Positions 6,511 to 10,271 of a stretch of 10,271 bases of DNA are shown piece after piece. The stretch's first letter is position 1, and each line of letters opens with the position of its first letter. Location: NCBI GenBank assembly GCA_900544645.1, contig UQWG01000059.1:1-10271 (forward strand), given 5' to 3'. The DNA comes from an uncultured Collinsella sp. (lineage in GTDB: Bacteria; Actinomycetota; Coriobacteriia; Coriobacteriales; Coriobacteriaceae). The position numbers and the translations under genes were made by a program. The notes below the pieces were generated by a model that was given only the letters and a program-made list of their open reading frames with translations, was not told where the DNA came from and did not search any database.

Positions 6511-7209
6511 TTACAGGTCGCGTGCTCGATAGACCTTGATGCTGATGGTGCAGCTGATTGCACATAGCACGAGGGCCAGTACGGCAATTCCTGCGCACAG
6601 ACAGCCAAGGACGGCGGGATCGGGATTCGCTCCGGCAATCGACATGAGCCAGTTGCTGATGGGGTTGGAGGAACTCAACGTTGCCATGGTAAGGCACCCG
6701 AGCATGGCAAACAGGCCGACGGATAGGCGCAGCGCCTCCATGTGTCCAAATCGAAAGAACAACGGCTGTGCCAAAAACACCATCATGAGGGAGATGAGCA
6801 TCGATGCTGCCGAGGCGATTGCGATTTCAAAGACTGTCTGTCCTGTCGAAGGAATGTCCGCGCTGTTGAAGAGCGGGATGGCGACGATACTCAAAAGCGT
6901 AGCTGCACATGCCATGACGGCGGAGAAGACAATAACGCTCAGGTAGCGTGCGCAAATAATGTCTTTGCGCGAGAAGGGCAGCGTTGCCCGATAGCGCTCC
7001 CATCCGTTTTGATTGTCGAAGCCGGCCAGCGAGCTCATGACCATGATGGGCGACATGGCACTGACCGCGCAGGCGCCGGCACTTGTGCCAGAGTCGCCGC
7101 CCGACGTGTTGGCGAGGGACAGCACGACGAATAAAAACAGGCCGACGCCCGCGATGCTCGGGATGAGCGTGCGAACGATGGCGAGTTCGGACATAAAGGC
7201 GCGTTTCAT
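6511..7209 (-). CDS. ABC-2-type transporter permease
   Basis: This 232-residue protein has about six hydrophobic segments (roughly residues 13-33, 42-60, 88-112, 124-150, 158-180 and 197-222), matching single-domain ABC-2 permeases of the ABC2_membrane group. Between helices 2 and 3 it carries FDNQNGWERYRATLPFSRKDIICARYL (within 63-90), a typical cytosolic coupling segment: 'W..y..LP.sr..iv..ryl'. It should pair with the ATPase encoded upstream to form an exporter or envelope-stress transporter. Its ATG (7207-7209) overlaps the ATPase stop in ATGA, so translation is probably coupled. An AAAGGGG lies about 8 nt upstream, inside the ATPase gene. The TAA stop is at 6511-6513. Substrate unknown. 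Confidence 0.87.
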   Translation of the reverse strand: MKRAFMSELAIVRTLIPSIAGVGLFLFVVLSLANTSGGDSGTSAGACAVSAMSPIMVMSSLAGFDNQNGWERYRATLPFSRKDIICARYLSVIVFSAVMACAATLLSIVAIPLFNSADIPSTGQTVFEIAIASAASMLISLMMVFLAQPLFFRFGHMEALRLSVGLFAMLGCLTMATLSSSNPISNWLMSIAGANPDPAVLGCLCAGIAVLALVLCAISCTISIKVYRARDL

Positions 7210-8087
7210 TTCGAAGCCCCTTTCAGCATGAGGCGCAGATAGTCATCAATGGTTGCCCGATCGCAGGGAATCTCGGGGAAGGCTTCGAGTGTTTCGCGAC
7301 GGTTGGGTACGAGTACGTCCACGCTGTAGGCATGGCGGGCGGCGCGGGCACCTTCGACGCAAGCCATAAGCTCGGCGGCCTGTGCTTGGGTGCAGTGGGC
7401 GATGCCAGCGCGGTCGGTAATATCCTCGCGCGGTAGGTCAAAAATTATCGAGCCAGCATCGATGCAGATAACGCGGTCGGCGGTGCGATCGAGGTCGGAC
7501 GTAATGTGGCTCGAGAGCAGCACGCTGTGCAGGCCGTCAGCGACAAAGGCGAGCAGCTCATTGAGCAGTTCCTCGCGCGCCATGGGATCAAGACCCGCGG
7601 TGGCTTCGTCCAAAACGAGCAGCTTGGCTTTGTGGCTGAGTGCGCAGGCAAGCTGCAACTTCATGCCCATGCCGCGGGAGAGGTCTTTGACCTTTGCCTT
7701 GAGATTCAAGCCAAACCGGTCGATGAGGCCGGCGAAGGTGTCGTGGCTCCAGGTGGGGTACGCTGGACTTACGAGTGCTTCAACTTCGGCCACCTTGAGT
7801 GTGGAAGGGAAGGGGCACGTGTCCAGTACAAGGCCGACGCGGGTGCGCAGACAGCGCTGTGTCTCACCGGGTGCGTCGGCGCCGCAGCGCTGCCCAAACA
7901 GGCGCACCTCGCCGGCATCGAGCTTGATAAGCCCGAGCGCGGCGCGAATGGTCGTTGTCTTGCCGGCGCCGTTTGCGCCCACAAAGCCAACGATCTGGCC
8001 AGGCTCCACGGCAAGTGTGACGTCGCGCAGCGAAAAGCGGTCGCTTACAGCGCGTGAGATGCCTTTGAGTTCAAGCAAGTTTTGCAT
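7206..8087 (-). CDS. ABC transporter ATP-binding protein, GntR-linked (YtrB/BcrA-like)
   Basis: This 293-residue nucleotide-binding subunit powers the adjacent permease. Walker A is GANGAGKT (37-44), the signature loop is LSRGMGMKL (136-144, a variant of LSGGQ), Walker B is LLVLDEA (156-162) with catalytic E161, and the switch histidine is H194 in LSSHI. The Q-loop region reads GLVLDTCPFPSTL, with no obvious glutamine. The C-terminal ~80 residues after the ABC core form an accessory domain, as in exporters of the bacitracin/YtrB type. The ATG (8085-8087) has GAAAGG on the minus strand (complement at 8095-8100), 7 nt upstream. It sits 23 nt after the GntR gene and overlaps the permease by 4 nt, so all three form one operon. 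Related systems respond to cell-wall antibiotics, but that is inference here. Confidence 0.93.
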   Translation of the reverse strand: MQNLLELKGISRAVSDRFSLRDVTLAVEPGQIVGFVGANGAGKTTTIRAALGLIKLDAGEVRLFGQRCGADAPGETQRCLRTRVGLVLDTCPFPSTLKVAEVEALVSPAYPTWSHDTFAGLIDRFGLNLKAKVKDLSRGMGMKLQLACALSHKAKLLVLDEATAGLDPMAREELLNELLAFVADGLHSVLLSSHITSDLDRTADRVICIDAGSIIFDLPREDITDRAGIAHCTQAQAAELMACVEGARAARHAYSVDVLVPNRRETLEAFPEIPCDRATIDDYLRLMLKGASK

Positions 8088-8110
8088 GGTATAGCCTTTC
8101 TTGCAGATGG

Positions 8111-8491
8111 CTACTGCATGGTTTCGGGGGCTACCAGGTCGAGCATCTCGTGCAGTTTGTCGCGTGTGACGCCCAAGGCTTCGGCTTGGCTTGCCGCTTT
8201 CGCAAGCAGCTCTTCGATATGGCAGAGCTGGTTTTCGCGCAAAAGCTCCTGGTTGCCCTCGGCGACAAAGCAGCCCTTGCCCTGCACGGTGCAGATAAAC
8301 CCGCGCTGCTCCAGGTCGGCGTAGGCGCGCTTGGTGGTGATGACGCTCACGCCAAGATCGCTCGCGAGTGCACGGATGCTGGGGAGTTTGGCTCCCGCAG
8401 CGAGTACACCCGATAGAATCTGGGCCTTGACCTGCGAGGATATCTGTTCGTAGATGGGCTTATCGCTCGAATTGGATAGGATGATGTCCAC
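8111..8491 (-). CDS. GntR-family transcriptional repressor, YtrA subfamily
   Basis: This 126-residue regulator has an N-terminal winged helix-turn-helix (about 1-77). It shows PIYEQISSQVKAQILSG (12-28), LPSIRALASDLGVSVITTKRAY (36-57, the recognition region) and the wing segment VQGKGCFVA (69-77). The short helical tail (~49 residues) is too small for an FadR/HutC ligand domain and fits the YtrA type, which usually controls an adjacent ABC transporter. It is first in the leftward operon. The start is GTG (8489-8491), preceded by AAGGAGCC on the minus strand (complement at 8495-8502). Autorepression through the dyad at 8519-8552 is likely, by analogy to YtrA of Bacillus. The effector is unknown. 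Confidence 0.92.
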   Translation of the reverse strand: MDIILSNSSDKPIYEQISSQVKAQILSGVLAAGAKLPSIRALASDLGVSVITTKRAYADLEQRGFICTVQGKGCFVAEGNQELLRENQLCHIEELLAKAASQAEALGVTRDKLHEMLDLVAPETMQ

Positions 8492-8518
8492 AGCGGCTCC
8501 TTAGCTGTTGGGCTACAC

Positions 8519-8552
8519 GTGTATATAACCGGTAAGCACAGTATATATACAC
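8519..8552. promoter_or_regulatory. Operator-like dyad GTGTATATA...TATATACAC for the YtrA-type repressor
   Basis: Perfect 9-bp inverted arms lie at 8519-8527 and 8544-8552, separated by 16 bp. The right arm sits on the -10 element and the left arm near +8 to +17 of the gntR operon. The left arm also overlaps an 8-bp palindrome ACACGTGT (8515-8522), and the right arm a 10-bp palindrome GTATATATAC (8541-8550). The AGTGTA/TACAC half-sites resemble those I recall for YtrA repressors, though the spacing here is wider, so each side may be a separate site. Confidence 0.5.
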
Positions 8553-8569
8553 TATGCACAGTTATGCAA
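8542..8569 (-). promoter_or_regulatory. Promoter of the gntR-ABC operon
   Basis: Reading leftward, TTGCAT (complement at 8564-8569) and TATATA (complement at 8542-8547) are separated by 16 bp. Transcription would start near 8535, giving a leader of about 44 nt to the GTG. This is the best-formed promoter in the window and overlaps the right half of the operator dyad. Confidence 0.55.
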
Positions 8570-8602
8570 GAGGTAAATAGGGATTGTCCGCTTGTTCATT
8601 CA

Positions 8603-8657
8603 TCTCAATCTGTAACATCTGGAACCGATTTGGACGGCTACCTGTTACAGATTGAGA
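8603..8657. repeat. Repeat unit 1 of the array
   Basis: A perfect 15-bp inverted repeat (8603-8617 and 8643-8657) surrounds a 25-bp interior with only a weak CCG/CGG inner pairing. It is followed by a 26-bp linker (8658-8683) containing GGGCCC. Confidence 0.9.
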
Positions 8658-8683
8658 TTTTGCTGGCGGGCCCCACCTGGTTG

Positions 8684-8738
8684 TCTCAATCTGTAACAAC
8701 TGGAGAAGATTTTGGCTGCTAGATGTTACAGATCGAGA
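8684..8738. repeat. Repeat unit 2 of the array
   Basis: Inverted arms (8684-8698 and 8724-8738) match at 14 of 15 positions; the right arm has ATCGAGA where unit 1 has ATTGAGA. The 25-bp interior shares CTGGA, GATTT and GCTA with unit 1. The linker to unit 3 (8739-8763, 25 bp) shares CCCACCTG with the first linker. Confidence 0.9.
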
Positions 8739-8758
8739 TCTTTCTGGGACGCCCACCT

Positions 8759-8822
8759 GTTTGTCTAAATCTGTAACAGGTAGAGGTTAAAAACCGTTTA
8801 GATGTTACAGATCGAGACAAAC
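8759..8822. repeat. Repeat unit 3 of the array, with extended arms
   Basis: The arms extend to 20 bp here: GTTTGTCTAAATCTGTAACA (8759-8778) against the complement of 8803-8822, with two adjacent mismatches. The 24-bp interior (8779-8802) holds a small hairpin GGTT-AAA-AACC (8785-8795) and differs most from units 1 and 2. The extension suggests the original element is longer than 15 bp. Confidence 0.88.
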
Positions 8823-8909
8823 TGCTGCGGAGTGCCGCCATCGACTGCTACCCTAGGCCCCAACTGATGAATTTGTCCTGATAGGCGCCCTAGAGCGGGA
8901 TTTCGCGGC

Positions 8910-8915
8910 TACAAT
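8910..8915 (+). promoter_or_regulatory. Putative -10 element of prfC
   Basis: TACAAT followed by AG lies 53 bp upstream of the prfC ATG. A second possible hexamer, TACAAC, is at 8924-8929. A small dyad TAGG-CGC-CCTA (8882-8892) lies about 18 bp upstream of the hexamer, where a -35 box would be; no good TTGACA-like box is seen. Confidence 0.45.
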
Positions 8916-8962
8916 AGTGCGGTTACAACGACGTAATGCACTCAATGCAAGAAAGGATCCGC

Positions 8963-10271
<1,309 letters not shown>

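Larger units (their letters stand above)
8603..8817. repeat. Array of six alternately oriented 15-bp repeats at ~40-bp intervals (three ~80-bp units)
   Basis: TCTCAATCTGTAACA-type elements lie at 8603-8617, 8684-8698 and 8764-8778. Their reverse complements (TGTTACAGAT[T/C]GAGA) lie at 8643-8657, 8724-8738 and 8803-8817. Element centres are 40, 41, 40, 40 and 39 bp apart. The core CTGTTACAG is itself an odd-centred palindrome (CTGT-T-ACAG), complete in four of the six copies. Intervening stretches are 24-26 bp and recognisably related between units (CTGGA..., ...GATTT..., GCTA, and CCCACCTG), so the whole arose by ~80-bp tandem duplication with drift. No copy occurs elsewhere in the window. 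The array fills the divergent gap between gntR and prfC and is more AT-rich than the flanking genes. Function unknown. Confidence 0.92.

Noticed and set aside
8519..8756. Small protein-coding frames across the repeat array on both strands (67 codons + strand, 64 codons - strand)
   Set aside because: Their residues simply translate the repeats (recurring QSVT and LLQIE or LQIE on both strands). They lack convincing ribosome binding sites and one overlaps the gntR promoter.
8603..8817. CRISPR array
   Set aside because: The repeats are only 15 bp, alternate in orientation, and the stretches between them are related to each other rather than unique. No cas gene is present.
8603..8817. LexA/SOS boxes because of CTGT...ACAG
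   Set aside because: The known E. coli-type box has eight bases between CTGT and ACAG and the actinobacterial type is GAAC-N4-GTTC; here only one base separates the halves.

Overview
The window is about 10.3 kb of moderately high-GC bacterial DNA, packed with short-spaced genes on both strands. Protein content, strong purine-rich ribosome binding sites and general style suggest an actinobacterium of class Coriobacteriia, plausibly a Collinsella-like gut species. That is recognition from memory, not a database match. No rRNA, tRNA, insertion sequence, phage gene or CRISPR array was seen.

Layout, left to right. (1) The 3' part of a tRNA-modifying TrmO/TsaA methyltransferase (+), then a MalY/PatB-type PLP-dependent cystathionine beta-lyase (+). 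(2) A convergent NimA-like pyridoxamine-phosphate-oxidase-fold flavoprotein (-). Divergent from it is a pair on the + strand: a minimal two-helix potassium channel and a LOG-family nucleotide phosphoribohydrolase. (3) A ClC-family anion channel/antiporter (+), ending in a very strong hairpin. Convergent to it is an EamA/DMT permease (-) whose two halves are unusually alike. (4) A leftward three-gene operon: YtrA-type GntR repressor, ABC ATPase and ABC-2 permease, with a dyad operator-like sequence over its own promoter. This is the classic layout of a self-regulated export or cell-envelope stress ABC system. (5) A 471-bp divergent intergenic region holding the most unusual object in the window. 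(6) The first 436 codons of peptide chain release factor 3 (prfC, +), which run off the right edge.

The unusual object, at about 8603-8817, is an array of six copies of a 15-bp element (TCTCAATCTGTAACA or its reverse complement). The copies alternate strictly in orientation and their centres are 39-41 bp apart. Read another way, it is three tandem ~80-bp units, each bounded by inverted repeats, with more variable 24-26-bp stretches between elements. It is neither a CRISPR nor a simple terminator. A multi-site DNA-binding array, a BIME/REP-like repeat cluster, or a multi-hairpin RNA are the main possibilities.

Several + strand genes share a (T/G)ACAAT hexamer 45-46 bp upstream of the start codon (53 bp for prfC). 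These probably mark a common vegetative -10 element with poor -35 boxes. Apart from the array, the genes look like ordinary chromosomal housekeeping, transport and stress functions.
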